From the NCBI RefSeq assembly GCF_021298855.1, contig NZ_JAJTHI010000008.1, forward strand, positions 1 through 64,000: a stretch of DNA of 64,000 nucleotides. Direction: 5' to 3'. This document shows positions 5,922 to 15,021 of this stretch, piece by piece. The first letter of the stretch is position 1, and every line of letters begins with the position of its first letter. Under the pieces are notes generated by a model that saw only the letters and a list, made by a program, of their open reading frames with translations, had not been told where the DNA came from and did no database searches. Both the position numbers and the translations under genes were made by a program. The stretch is from Gemmatimonas sp. (GTDB lineage: Bacteria; Gemmatimonadota; Gemmatimonadetes; Gemmatimonadales; Gemmatimonadaceae).

Positions 5922-8650
5922 CCGTCCAGACCCTGCTCCGGCTGGCGTGGCGCGAAAGCCGTACGGCGCGTCGGCGGCTCGCGCTCTACATGTCGTCCAT
6001 TGCCTTCGGCGTGGCGGCGCTCGTGGCCATCGACTCCTTCGCCGGCAACGTCACGCGCTCCATTCGTGACCAGTCGCGCACCCTGCTGGGCGGCGACCTG
6101 TCGCTGCAGGCGCGGGCGAAGTTCCCCGCCGTCATCGACACCCTCACCGATTCGCTGCGCACCGCCGGCGTCCCGGCCTCGCGCGTGACCACCTTTGCCT
6201 CCATGGCGCTCGCCGAGCCCTCGGGGGGCACGCGCCTCGTGCAGGTGCGGGCGGTCTCCCCGGGATATCCGTTCTACGGCGCCATCGAAACGGTCCCCGC
6301 CAACGGCTGGTCGCGGGTGCACGACGATACGCTCGTGTTCGTCGACGCCTCGCTGCTCATTGCGCTCGACGCCAAGGTGGGAGACCGGCTCAAGCTGGGA
6401 CAGCAGCCGTTCACGATCGGCGGCACGCTGGGCAACGTCCCCGGGGATGCCGGCATCACGGCGGTGATTGGCCCGCGGGTGTACGTGTCCGACCGGTGGC
6501 TCCCGCAAATGGGCCTGCTGTCCTTCGGCAGCCGCGCCGAATACGAACTGGTGCTCAAGCTGCCCGCGGCGCAGGCCACACCCAAGCCGGCGGCGCAGGT
6601 GGCCCGCGCCCTGCGCCGGCGCATCGACCCGGTGGACGCGGCCCGCATCGAGGCCGCGGAGGCCCGCGGCGAACGGGAGCGCAACGCGCCCGGCGGCGAG
6701 GGGGAAGCGGGCGCGCGTGACACCGCATCCGCAGCCGCAGACAGTGCCGCGGCGGCGCCGACCGCCACCACGGCCTCCCGCACCCGCGTGCGCGTCCGCA
6801 CCGTGGCCGATACCGAACGGGAGTTCACCGAAGCGGTGGCGCGGCTCGCCGACTTCCTCAGCATCATCGGGCTCATTGCCCTGCTGCTGGGGGGCATTGG
6901 CGTGGCGAGCGGGGTGAACGCCTTCGTCTCGGCCAAAATCGACACCGTCGCCGTCCTGCGCTGCCTGGGCGCCACGAGCCGCCAGGTGCTGGCGCTCTAC
7001 GTGGTGCAGGCCGCCGCCATGGGGCTGGTGGGCGCCATCGCCGGCGCCGCCCTGGGGGTGGCCGTGCAGTTCCTTCTGCCGCAGGTCATGGGGGATTTCC
7101 TCCCCGTCGACGTGACCATCGCGCTCGAGCCACGCCCGCTGCTGCTGGGGCTGGCCACCGGGGTGTGGGTGTCGCTGGTCTTTGCGCTGCGCCCGCTGCT
7201 GGCGCTGCGCCGTGTGTCGCCGCTGCAGGCCATTCGCCGCAATGCCGATCCGGCGGCCCTGCCCAGCGAGTGGAAGGATGGGGCGCGCCTGCTGGTGGAC
7301 GCGCTGCTCGTGGGCAGCATCGTGGCCATCGTGCTCTCGCGCGTCGAATCGCTGCGCGACGGCCTCGCCATGACCGGCGGCATTGTGGCGGTCGTGCTCA
7401 TCCTGTGGCTGGCGGCCACCGCACTCATTGCCCTGGCGCGACGCAGCACGCACCCCTCGTGGCCGTTTCCGTTGCGGCAGGGCATCGCCAATCTCCACCG
7501 CCCGGCCAACCAGACACGCGCCGTGACGCTGGCTCTTGGCTTCGGCGCGTTCCTGCTCAGCACCGTGTACCTGGTGCAGGCCAATCTGCTGGGACGGCTG
7601 CAGACCACGGCCGATGCCGCCGCCGGCAACCTGCTGCTCTTCGACGTGCAGGACGATCAGGCGGCGCCCCTCGACTCCATGCTGCGCGTGCGTCAGCATC
7701 CCATCGTGCAGCAGACGCCCATCGTGACGATGCGCGTGGAAGCGATCAACGGCACATCGGTTACCAAGCTGCAAGGGGACAGCACCGTGCGGCGCGCCGG
7801 CTGGTCGCTGCGGCGCGAGTACCGCTCCACCTATCGCCACGACATGCAACCGTCGGAAAAGCTGGTGAGCGGCACATGGTTCCCCGATTCCGCCGCGCTC
7901 GCGACGCAGCGTGCCGCCGACCCGTCGCGCCCGTTCCTGCTCTCGCTGGAGCAGGACGTGGCCGGCGAGATGGGCGTGACCCTGGGCGACACCATCACCT
8001 GGAACGTCCAGGGGGTTCCCGTGACCACCGTGCTCACCAACACGCGATCGGTGAACTGGGGGCGCTTCGAAGCCAACTTCTTCGCCGTCTTCGAACCGGC
8101 CGCGCTGCGCCGGGCCCCGCAGCAGTACGTGATCGTGGCCAACGTGCCCACCGGGGCGCCGCTCGCGGAGATTCAGCGTGACATCGTGCGACGGTACCCG
8201 AACGTCTCCAGCCTCGACCTGACGCTGGTGAAGCAGACGATCGGCGCCATCGTCGATCGGGTCACGCTCGCCATCCGGTTCCTCGGACTGTTCTCCCTCG
8301 CCATGGGCATTCCCGTGCTCTTCAGCGCGGTGGCCGCCACACGCCGGGCGCGATTGCGTGAGGGGGTGCTGCTGCGCACCCTCGGCGCATCGCGCACGCA
8401 GGTGGCACGCGTGCTGCTCGCCGAGTACGGCGCGCTGGGGGCTCTGGGCGCCCTGACCGGCATGGTGCTCAGCTTCGGCGGCGCGTGGGCCATCACCACC
8501 TTCGTGTTCGAGGACCCCTTCGATCCGGCCGTGGGCCCCACGCTCCTCATTGCCGGCGGGATGCTGCTGCTCACCATGACGATCGGCCTGCTCACGTCGC
8601 GCGACGTCTACCGTGAGACGCCCATGATCGCCATTCGTGAACCGGGGTGA
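5918..8650 (+). CDS. ybbP: YbbP-like ABC transporter permease (FtsX/MacB fold)
   Basis: A 910-residue permease with an N-terminal membrane anchor, a large extracytoplasmic domain, an FtsX-type block of membrane helices near residues 305-430, further helices near 465-520 and 545, a second soluble domain, and a closing block of three helices after residue 780. This duplicated layout matches YbbP (about 800 residues in E. coli); the extra length includes an Ala/Arg-rich, charge-rich insert near 215-300. It probably moves lipids or hydrophobic compounds together with the YbbA ATPase and the TesA esterase next door. The start overlaps the ybbA stop by four bases. Confidence 0.87.
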   Translation: MTVQTLLRLAWRESRTARRRLALYMSSIAFGVAALVAIDSFAGNVTRSIRDQSRTLLGGDLSLQARAKFPAVIDTLTDSLRTAGVPASRVTTFASMALAEPSGGTRLVQVRAVSPGYPFYGAIETVPANGWSRVHDDTLVFVDASLLIALDAKVGDRLKLGQQPFTIGGTLGNVPGDAGITAVIGPRVYVSDRWLPQMGLLSFGSRAEYELVLKLPAAQATPKPAAQVARALRRRIDPVDAARIEAAEARGERERNAPGGEGEAGARDTASAAADSAAAAPTATTASRTRVRVRTVADTEREFTEAVARLADFLSIIGLIALLLGGIGVASGVNAFVSAKIDTVAVLRCLGATSRQVLALYVVQAAAMGLVGAIAGAALGVAVQFLLPQVMGDFLPVDVTIALEPRPLLLGLATGVWVSLVFALRPLLALRRVSPLQAIRRNADPAALPSEWKDGARLLVDALLVGSIVAIVLSRVESLRDGLAMTGGIVAVVLILWLAATALIALARRSTHPSWPFPLRQGIANLHRPANQTRAVTLALGFGAFLLSTVYLVQANLLGRLQTTADAAAGNLLLFDVQDDQAAPLDSMLRVRQHPIVQQTPIVTMRVEAINGTSVTKLQGDSTVRRAGWSLRREYRSTYRHDMQPSEKLVSGTWFPDSAALATQRAADPSRPFLLSLEQDVAGEMGVTLGDTITWNVQGVPVTTVLTNTRSVNWGRFEANFFAVFEPAALRRAPQQYVIVANVPTGAPLAEIQRDIVRRYPNVSSLDLTLVKQTIGAIVDRVTLAIRFLGLFSLAMGIPVLFSAVAATRRARLREGVLLRTLGASRTQVARVLLAEYGALGALGALTGMVLSFGGAWAITTFVFEDPFDPAVGPTLLIAGGMLLLTMTIGLLTSRDVYRETPMIAIREPG

Positions 8651-8654
8651 CCGG

Positions 8655-9506
8655 TCAGCGTGCTTCCACGAGGCCGTAGGCGTGCAGTTTGCCGTCCTTC
8701 ACGGCCACCCACACGCGGGCGCCACGCATCCCCTGCAAGGAGGCCGGCAGGGGCACACGCTGCAGGGTACCGCCGTCGGTGAGACGCACGGTGCGCGCGT
8801 CCACCACGACACCGTCAAAGGCCGGCACTTCATTGAAGGCGCGCACCACGTAGTCGGACACGACGAGATCGCGCGGGGTGACGCGCACACCGCGCACCAT
8901 GATCTCGCTCCCCACGAGCTTGCTGATGCCCGCGGTCGCCATGCCGCTCAGCGTCACCACGGTGGTGCCGGCGCGCAGCACGACGCTGCGCGTGGGCCCT
9001 GCGCCTTGCCAGACGAGCAGCCCGCGCACACTGTCGCCGCGCGCCCGGTCGCTGCCGGTTGCCCCGCCGGTGAGGCGCGAGGCGAACGCGCGCGCCATGG
9101 AGTCCCCGCGCGCCTGCGCGCGCCGGGACATGGTGCCGCCGGGAGTGCTGGCATCCTCCACGGCGCGGCGCGCGGCGCGCGCGGCAAGGGAATCGGAAGC
9201 CATGGCGAGAGAATCCTCGGGCACGGTGTCCCCCATCCGTCGAGCGAACTCGGCGCGTGACGCGGCACGCATGGAGTCGAGCACGAGCGGGGCGCGATCG
9301 GCCTCCCGGAGAATCTCACCACCACGGAAGGCCAGCGTATCGAGCCCCTCCACATCCCCGGAGACGCTGACCTCACCGGAACCGCACGCCCCCAACGCGA
9401 TGACCGCACACGGTACCACCCAGGCGAGGCGGCCGGCCATGCTGCGCGCGAGCACACCTGCGGCGCCGGCTGGCACACCCGTGGCGACCTCCGCTTTCCG
9501 CTTCAT
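8655..9506 (-). CDS. Predicted lipoprotein of unknown function
   Basis: A protein of about 283 residues that I do not recognise. A hydrophobic segment ends in the lipobox ALGAC (Cys41 with this start), predicting membrane anchoring. Residues 60-150 are rich in Ala, Arg, Asp and Ser with many DS pairs. The C-terminal 110 residues look like small beta-domains (VVLRAGTTVV, VRGVRVTPRDLVVSD, GVVVDARTVRLTDGG), suggesting an OB or DUF5666-like fold, but this is a guess. The start is uncertain: ATGs at 9518, 9506 and 9440 are all in frame and none has a strong ribosome-binding site. It converges on ybbP with 4 bp between stops. Confidence 0.6.
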   Translation of the reverse strand: MKRKAEVATGVPAGAAGVLARSMAGRLAWVVPCAVIALGACGSGEVSVSGDVEGLDTLAFRGGEILREADRAPLVLDSMRAASRAEFARRMGDTVPEDSLAMASDSLAARAARRAVEDASTPGGTMSRRAQARGDSMARAFASRLTGGATGSDRARGDSVRGLLVWQGAGPTRSVVLRAGTTVVTLSGMATAGISKLVGSEIMVRGVRVTPRDLVVSDYVVRAFNEVPAFDGVVVDARTVRLTDGGTLQRVPLPASLQGMRGARVWVAVKDGKLHAYGLVEAR

Positions 9507-9722
9507 CGTGAACTTCATGCAGTGGAAGCTACGATGGGTGACCATACCGTCAACGCGGCAAGTCGCCATATTTGTTGATGGCGCGCGCGATCAGGTTGCA
9601 ACGACGACCGTTCTGCCGTGCGCCCCCGTGCAACCTGTGATCCACCCTGCACAACCGTCACGCTCCCGGCCCATTCACGGTTTACGGGGTGACGTCGATC
9701 GTTACAGCGCGTCAACCAAGGC

Positions 9723-11171
9723 ATGGCAGACTTCCCATCCGATCGCCCCGTGGCGCGCCCCGAGCGTGACGCGTGGCCGCACGACAATCACCGCGGGCTG
9801 AGCCTCGCGGAGGCCGGCGACTGGGCGGAGGCCGCCGAGGCATTCGCCAGTGCGGCCGATTGTCTCGCGCGCAGTCTGCCCGATGATCGAGCCCTTGCCG
9901 GGGAGTCGCACCTCGAACCGCTGGCGTTGGTGCTTGGCAACCTCGCGCAGGCCTGCTTCCGCCTGGGGCGCCTGGATGAGGCGCTGCGCCATGCGCAGCG
10001 CGCCTGTGCCTTGCGCGTGGCCATCACCGGCGAAGATGGCATGCCCGTGGCGCGCACGCGCATGGATATTGCCGTCATGCTCGCCAGCGGTGGGCGCCTC
10101 GACGAAGCCACTGCACTTATCCAGCGGGCCATCGCCGGCATCGAACACCGGGTGGGTGAAGAAGATGAGCGCCTGGCTCCGGTGCTCGAGAACGCCGCCC
10201 GCATTGCCCTGGCGTCGGGGCAACCTGCCAACGCCGAGCCGCTGCTGCTACGTCTGCACGCCCTGCTGGACGCGCACGATCGGTCAACCGCCAGTGCCGA
10301 CCTGCTGCTGGCGCAGGTCGCGGCAGTGCGCGCACATCAGCGGGCGGCCGTGGCCGTGCCGGCGGCGGCGCCGGAACGCGTCGTGGCGGCAGTGCCGGAA
10401 CGCGTCGTGGCGGCGGCGCCGGAACGCGTCGTGGCGGCGGCGCCGGAACGCGTCGTGGCGGCAGCGCCGGAACGCGTCGTGGCGGCAGCGCCGGAACGCG
10501 TCGTGGCGCCGGCGCCGGCACCCGTGCCCGCCGCGGTTCCGGTGGAAACGCCCGTGTCGTCGGCGTACGTGGACGGCTTCGACGATGCCTCCCCACGCGT
10601 GTATGCGCACGCGAGCATCACCGATCGCGCGGACTGGGAAGACCAGCCACTGCGCGATGCGGTGGTCGTGACCGACCACTTGCTGCGCATCACGCCAACC
10701 GGGGTGCCCGTGGTTCCGACAACGGCACTGCTCGAACCGCCCGATCTCGCCGTGAACGACGAGACGGTCGACGAGGCCGAGGCGTTGCACGACCCCATCG
10801 ACGTGCCCGACGCGCTCCCCGCGCACTCGCTGCGGGACCCCGTGACCGAGCGGCTGCCCTCGGTGGATCCCGTGCTCGAATCCGAGGCGGACGGCGATGC
10901 GTCGATGGCCGACGACGAGGCCGCCGTGGTGCAAGCGGCACCCATCTCGCCGCCGGAACCCACCGCCGAAGCCGCCATGACTCCGGCGCCAGCGCGTTTC
11001 GCGCCCACGCCGGCGGGAGGGCAGCAACCGGTGGCGCGTCCCCCTGAGGCACGCGTGGTGCTGCCCGAGCCCACCGAAAGCCCGGGCCATCACCGACTCA
11101 TCGCCATCGTAGCGGCCGTCGTGGCCGCTGCGGCCGCCGGCGGCGCGGCGGCATTCTTCCTGCTGCGCTGA
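9723..11171 (+). CDS. Tail-anchored TPR protein with tandem-repeat linker
   Basis: A 482-residue protein. Residues 20-185 contain helical repeats of the tetratricopeptide type (LSLAEAGDWAEAAEAFASA, LGNLAQACFRLGRLDEALRHA and similar). A disordered linker follows, holding six 8-residue repeats built on PERVVAAA (residues about 217-264), then a long acidic, Pro-rich stretch. It ends in a single hydrophobic helix (about 456-480) that reaches the C-terminus, so it is likely tail-anchored with the TPR domain in the cytoplasm. A weak AAGG precedes the start. Function unknown; TPRs suggest a protein-protein scaffold. Confidence 0.75.
   Translation: MADFPSDRPVARPERDAWPHDNHRGLSLAEAGDWAEAAEAFASAADCLARSLPDDRALAGESHLEPLALVLGNLAQACFRLGRLDEALRHAQRACALRVAITGEDGMPVARTRMDIAVMLASGGRLDEATALIQRAIAGIEHRVGEEDERLAPVLENAARIALASGQPANAEPLLLRLHALLDAHDRSTASADLLLAQVAAVRAHQRAAVAVPAAAPERVVAAVPERVVAAAPERVVAAAPERVVAAAPERVVAAAPERVVAPAPAPVPAAVPVETPVSSAYVDGFDDASPRVYAHASITDRADWEDQPLRDAVVVTDHLLRITPTGVPVVPTTALLEPPDLAVNDETVDEAEALHDPIDVPDALPAHSLRDPVTERLPSVDPVLESEADGDASMADDEAAVVQAAPISPPEPTAEAAMTPAPARFAPTPAGGQQPVARPPEARVVLPEPTESPGHHRLIAIVAAVVAAAAAGGAAAFFLLR
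10371..10514. repeat. 24-bp minisatellite, six copies, in frame
   Basis: Six tandem 24-bp units beginning at 10371, 10395, 10419, 10443, 10467 and 10491, each starting CCGGAACGCGTCGTGG. Five are nearly identical, the sixth is degenerate at its end. The unit is a multiple of three and encodes PERVVAAA-type repeats in the TPR protein, so copy-number changes keep the frame. Confidence 0.92.
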
Positions 11172-11200
11172 CGGAGCGTCCGCGGGCGCGCGGGTGCGCG

Positions 11201-11422
11201 TCAGTTCTTGTGGCGGAACGTGATGCGACCGCGCGTGAGGTCGTAGGGGGACACCTCGACCGTGACGCGATCGCCGGCCAACACGCGGATCCGATTGCGA
11301 CGCATATTTCCGGCGAGCGTCGTCAGTACTTCATGGCCGCTCGGCACCGTCACCCGAAACGTGGCATTCGGCAACAACTCGGTGACGGTACCCTCGAGTT
11401 CAATCGCGTCCTGCTTCCCCAT
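11201..11422 (-). CDS. infA: Translation initiation factor IF-1
   Basis: A 73-residue S1/OB-fold protein that binds the 30S A-site during initiation. It aligns along its whole length with IF-1: [37 protein letters not shown] and [15 protein letters not shown]. The ATG at 11422 is the family-typical start; an upstream extension to 11539 would overlap the divergent gene. It is not next to ribosomal protein genes here. Confidence 0.95.
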   Translation of the reverse strand: MGKQDAIELEGTVTELLPNATFRVTVPSGHEVLTTLAGNMRRNRIRVLAGDRVTVEVSPYDLTRGRITFRHKN

Positions 11423-11530
11423 GTATGCGTCGATCCTGTCCCCTTCGGTGGGACCGGCCCGGGAGTCGTGCCGGCCATGACGGTGACAAAGATATGATTT
11501 TCCCTGCGCGAGGCCAGCGGAGGGTACCCC

Positions 11531-12490
11531 GTGGGACATGATGCCGAGAGCGATGTCCTGCTCGTTGGCCCGGGGTGGCTGGGCGCACCGGCCGCGGCGG
11601 CGCTGGCTGCCGCCTCGCCCGCGCGGCGCGTCTGGACGGCGTCACGCACCGACCGGCCGGCGCCGGCGGGCTGTCACGCCCTGACCGCTGACGTGACGCG
11701 CGGCATGGACGACCCGGCCTTTGCCCGCGCGCTCGCCGCGCCGCTGGCGGCGGTCGTCGTGTGCGTGGCCCCGTCGCGTGCGCGTGGGGACAGCTATGCC
11801 GTGTATCCGGCCGCTGCACGCGGGGCGGCCACGATCGCCGCCGCGCTGGGCGCCGAGGCGCTGGTCTACGTCTCGAGCACCGGCGTGTACGATCGTCACG
11901 ACGGCAGTGCGGTAGATGAGCGGACGCTCATTGCGCCAGCCAACGACCGGGTGCGGGCGCTCTTCGATGCGGAGCTCACCGTGCTGGCGACGGCGGCGGC
12001 AGGCTGTCGGGCCACCGTGCTGCGCGCGGCGGGGCTGTACGGACCGGGGCGGGATCCCGGCCCCCGTTTCGCCGCCGGATCCGTTGAGCCGGACACGTGG
12101 TGCAACTTCTCCTGGCGCGACGATGTCATTGCGGCCATGCGGCACGTCCTGACGCTCCCCGCCGCCCATGCCGGCACGATCTACAACTGTACCGACAACA
12201 CGCCGGTACAGGCCGGAGCCATCACGCACGCCCTCACCGGGCTCCAGGCGGCCGTCACGGAGATGCCGGTCGAGGACAGTGCGGTCCGCGCCGGACGCAG
12301 CAACCAGCGCATCAGCAGCGCCGCACTGCTGGCCACCGGCTGGCGCCCCGCCATGCCCACCGTGTTCGATGGCCTGCGGGCTCTGGGGCACGCCCTTCCG
12401 GGGCACGCCCTTCCGGGGCACGCCCTTCCGGGGCACGCCCTTCCGGGGCACGCCCTTCCGGGGCACACCCTTCCGGGGCACACGGCGTGA
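11531..12490 (+). CDS. NAD(P)-binding epimerase/dehydratase-like protein
   Basis: A 319-residue Rossmann protein of the extended-SDR/NAD-epimerase type. The nucleotide-binding turn [11 protein letters not shown] is at residues 12-22. Strand-loop [10 protein letters not shown] and [10 protein letters not shown] match the family, and the former contains the Ser-Tyr part of the active site. The normal YxxxK lysine is not evident. It resembles the YeeZ-like group. The C-terminal 35 residues are a GHALP pentapeptide minisatellite and not part of the fold. The start is GTG at 11531, divergent from infA. The stop overlaps the GTG of the next gene. Confidence 0.7.
   Translation: MGHDAESDVLLVGPGWLGAPAAAALAAASPARRVWTASRTDRPAPAGCHALTADVTRGMDDPAFARALAAPLAAVVVCVAPSRARGDSYAVYPAAARGAATIAAALGAEALVYVSSTGVYDRHDGSAVDERTLIAPANDRVRALFDAELTVLATAAAGCRATVLRAAGLYGPGRDPGPRFAAGSVEPDTWCNFSWRDDVIAAMRHVLTLPAAHAGTIYNCTDNTPVQAGAITHALTGLQAAVTEMPVEDSAVRAGRSNQRISSAALLATGWRPAMPTVFDGLRALGHALPGHALPGHALPGHALPGHALPGHTLPGHTA
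12386..12485. repeat. 15-bp minisatellite, six copies plus a remnant
   Basis: Tandem units GGGCACGCCCTTCCG begin at 12386, 12401, 12416, 12431, 12446 and 12461, with a partial seventh at 12476. The first five encode GHALP and the sixth GHTLP. The array ends directly in the stop codon of the epimerase-like gene. Confidence 0.95.
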
Positions 12491-12885
12491 GCGCACAGCC
12501 CTATGGCCCCAATACCGCCGGCGTGCGCCGCTTTCTCGTGCAGCTGGCGGGGTTGGGGAAGGAAGACCGCGGCCTCGTCGTGGCGCGCTACGCGCAGGCA
12601 CGCACCACCGTCTCGTGGCGCGCGGCGGAGCAGCACTTGGCCACGGCGATCGCGCGCAGCGGACGCGAACCGCAGCGGGACGCCCTGACCGGGCCGCTGC
12701 TGCAGCTGGTGCGCCCCGTCAACGCGCCGGCCCCGGCCACCGACGACGATGCGCTGGCGCTCCTGGATCCGGTGGCGGAGCCGGCGCTGGCCGCCCTGCT
12801 GGCACTCCTGGTCGAGGAGCTGTTGCCACCGGAGGCGGTGGAGACGCTGAGTGCCCCGTTCGCCGGCGTGATCGCGCGCCGCTAG
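12487..12885 (+). CDS. Hypothetical protein
   Basis: A 132-residue soluble, mostly helical protein that I cannot assign. It starts with GTG at 12487, overlapping the previous stop codon (GTGA), which indicates translational coupling. The N-terminal half is rich in Arg and Leu (GVRRFLVQLAGLGKEDRGLVVARYAQA), the C-terminal half in Ala, Leu and acidic residues. No signal peptide or membrane segment is visible. The only contextual clue is its coupling to the epimerase-like gene. Confidence 0.6.
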   Translation: MSAQPYGPNTAGVRRFLVQLAGLGKEDRGLVVARYAQARTTVSWRAAEQHLATAIARSGREPQRDALTGPLLQLVRPVNAPAPATDDDALALLDPVAEPALAALLALLVEELLPPEAVETLSAPFAGVIARR

Positions 12886-12910
12886 CGCCGCGCACACGCC
12901 GGCGCCCGCG

Positions 12911-13321
12911 TCACGACACGGTGTCGGCGCGCGGTTCGGCGTCGAGGGTGAAGCGCGGGATCACGGCGGTGAAACCGGAGCCGTCGTCGCGCACGAAGCG
13001 GTAACTGCCTTCCATCCAACCGTTCGGCGCCTTGAGCACGCAGAAGGAGCGGTACTCGTGCACCTGGCCGGGGAGCAGATGCGGCTGCTCACCCACGACG
13101 CCCTCGCCCTCGACCTCCGTATCTCCCGCGGCTTCATCGTGAATGAGCCAGCGACGGGTGCGCAACTGCGCCGCCTGCTCCCCCACATTCTCGATGCGAA
13201 TGTGGTAGGCGAAGACGAACTGGCCAAGCAGCGGGTTGGAACGCTCCTTGAGATACCTCGGGCGCACCGTGATGCGGATGCCCGCGGTGATGCGATAGTA
13301 GAACGGGACGCGCTCGCTCAT
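12911..13321 (-). CDS. apaG: ApaG family protein
   Basis: A 136-residue DUF525/ApaG protein with a fibronectin III-like beta fold. Family landmarks are ITVRPRYLKERSNPLLGQFVFAYHIRIENVG, the TRRWLIHDEAAGDTEVEGEGVVGEQPHL region and PGQVHEYRSFCVLKAPNGWMEGSYRF. ApaG is linked in other bacteria to Co/Mg efflux phenotypes, but its biochemical role is unsettled. Its ATG overlaps the stop of the GHL10 gene (ATGA), so it is the last gene of the minus-strand operon that begins with HPPD. Confidence 0.9.
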   Translation of the reverse strand: MSERVPFYYRITAGIRITVRPRYLKERSNPLLGQFVFAYHIRIENVGEQAAQLRTRRWLIHDEAAGDTEVEGEGVVGEQPHLLPGQVHEYRSFCVLKAPNGWMEGSYRFVRDDGSGFTAVIPRFTLDAEPRADTVS

Positions 13322-15021
13322 TGGAACCGTCCAGTGGGCGCAGTGGTGGGTCGAGTCACGATGGGTAGCGACACCGGGGGGCTTTCCGTGCCGACCCGGT
13401 TGAGCGCCGACACCGTGACCTTGGTGGGGACCACCCCGGAGGGGATGGGCCAGTGGGTCGTCGTCCCCGGCAATATCATGGTAATCCATGCCGAGTCCGT
13501 GCGCAGCCGCACCACCCACTGCCACGGTGCCGTGCGCCCCTGCGGCGTGAGGCGCAGCGTGGTGGCGCCGGCCTCCCGCGCAAGCCGGAGGGCTGGCGTG
13601 GGCGGCGGCGGCGCCTTGAGCCACGGCGTGGGCGGCGGCAGCGCCACGGTGGCGTACGGCCCCACCAGCAGCGTGTCGTTCATGCCCGCCTGATTTTTCA
13701 GAAACGACGTCATGCTGAAGTGCACGTTCCCCGACGCCCCCGGCTGCAGCCGGGTAAGCCGAATCTGCTCCACGAGATCGCTCACCGGAAAAGCGGCGGC
13801 CCCCGGCAGCCCCGCTCGCGAGGCGTAGTTCCCCGGCCAGAGATGCCGCTGCATGATGTTCTCCGTGGCCCACCAGTCGAGCAGCACGGGATAAGCCTGT
13901 CCCACCTTGGTGGTGGGCCAGTACAGCTGCGGCGTGAAGTAGTCCACCCACCCTTCGCGCAGCCACTTCCGCGCGTCGGCATAGAGCTTCTGATAGGCGT
14001 CGAAACCGCGCACCGACGCCGGATACCCGGGACGCCAGATCCCGAAGGGGCTGATGCCGAAGCGCACGTGCGGCTTGGCACGGTGAATGGCCGCGTCGAG
14101 TTCCCGCACGAGCGTGTTCACGTTCTCCCGTCGCCAATCGTCGCGCGACAGCGCGCCGCCTTTCGCCCGATACTTCTTCCAGCTCGCCGCATCGGGGAAC
14201 GGGAGCGGCCGCCCCCGTCGGTCATTCTCCGGATAGGGGTAGAAGTAGTCGTCGAGATGCACCCCATCCACATCATAGCGCTTCACCACATCCACGATGA
14301 CGCGCACCGTGCGTGCCCGCACGGCGGCCTCTCCGGGATCCATCCACCAGTAGCTGCCGTACTTCTTCACGAGCGACGGGTTCGTGCGCCGAATGTGCGA
14401 AGCGGCAGCCGCAGAACGCCCGCGGACGAAGCCGGCGCGATAGGGATTGAACCACGCGTGCAGCTCCATGCCGCGGGCATGGGCTTCCTTGATCGCGAAG
14501 GCGAGCGGATCCCACGACGGCGAGGGCGCCCGCCCCTGCACTCCCGTGAGAAACTCCGACCACGGCTCGATGGACGACCGGTACAGCGCGTCCGCCGCGG
14601 GGCGTACCTGGAAGATCACGGCATTGAGCCGCAGCGCTTCCGCGCGATCGAAGAGTGTGCGCAGCTCCGCCTGCTGCTCCGCCACCGATAGCGTGCGCGC
14701 CGAGGGCCAGTCCATGTTCCCCACCGTGGCCACCCAGACGCCACGAAACTCCCGCAGCAACGGTGGGGCGTCGGCGCTGGCCGCGGGGCTGGGGGCCGTG
14801 TTGGCCCCAGCCTTGGCAGCGGCATTGGCTTTGGCCGGTGGGGACGCCGCCGGGCGCGGCGCCGTCTCGGGGCGCGGCGCCTCCGGCACCGCCGCTGGCG
14901 CGGCGGCGCCACGGTCGAGGGGCGGGACCGCCGGCGTGAGTCCGGTGCGGCAGGAGACGCTTCCCAGCAGCAGCAGCGACGCCGCCGGCCAGACGCCCGC
15001 GCGCCACGACCGGGCGCTCAT
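13318..15021 (-). CDS. GHL10-family glycosyl hydrolase-like protein (YngK type)
   Basis: A 567-residue exported protein. The N-terminus has Arg residues, a Leu-rich stretch and a Cys at 24 (LGSVSC), so it may be a lipoprotein, although the lipobox is not canonical. After a low-complexity Ala/Pro linker (about 30-85), a TIM-barrel of the glycosyl hydrolase-like 10 family begins at FRGVWVATVGNMDWP and continues through NAVIFQVRPAADALY, MELHAWFNPYR, DVDGVHLDDYFYPYP, RFGISPFGIW and WVDYFTPQLYWP. A fibronectin-like tail follows. Members are suspected to act on cell-wall or exopolysaccharide sugars. It overlaps both neighbours by four bases. Confidence 0.82.
   Translation of the reverse strand: MSARSWRAGVWPAASLLLLGSVSCRTGLTPAVPPLDRGAAAPAAVPEAPRPETAPRPAASPPAKANAAAKAGANTAPSPAASADAPPLLREFRGVWVATVGNMDWPSARTLSVAEQQAELRTLFDRAEALRLNAVIFQVRPAADALYRSSIEPWSEFLTGVQGRAPSPSWDPLAFAIKEAHARGMELHAWFNPYRAGFVRGRSAAAASHIRRTNPSLVKKYGSYWWMDPGEAAVRARTVRVIVDVVKRYDVDGVHLDDYFYPYPENDRRGRPLPFPDAASWKKYRAKGGALSRDDWRRENVNTLVRELDAAIHRAKPHVRFGISPFGIWRPGYPASVRGFDAYQKLYADARKWLREGWVDYFTPQLYWPTTKVGQAYPVLLDWWATENIMQRHLWPGNYASRAGLPGAAAFPVSDLVEQIRLTRLQPGASGNVHFSMTSFLKNQAGMNDTLLVGPYATVALPPPTPWLKAPPPPTPALRLAREAGATTLRLTPQGRTAPWQWVVRLRTDSAWITMILPGTTTHWPIPSGVVPTKVTVSALNRVGTESPPVSLPIVTRPTTAPTGRFQ

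Noticed and set aside
5507-7849. A 780-codon frame on the minus strand opposite ybbA/ybbP
   Set aside because: Antisense shadow with low-complexity composition and no motifs; the plus-strand genes are well supported.
12386-12485. Possible CRISPR-like array
   Set aside because: The units are directly tandem with no spacers and lie in frame inside a gene, so this is a minisatellite.
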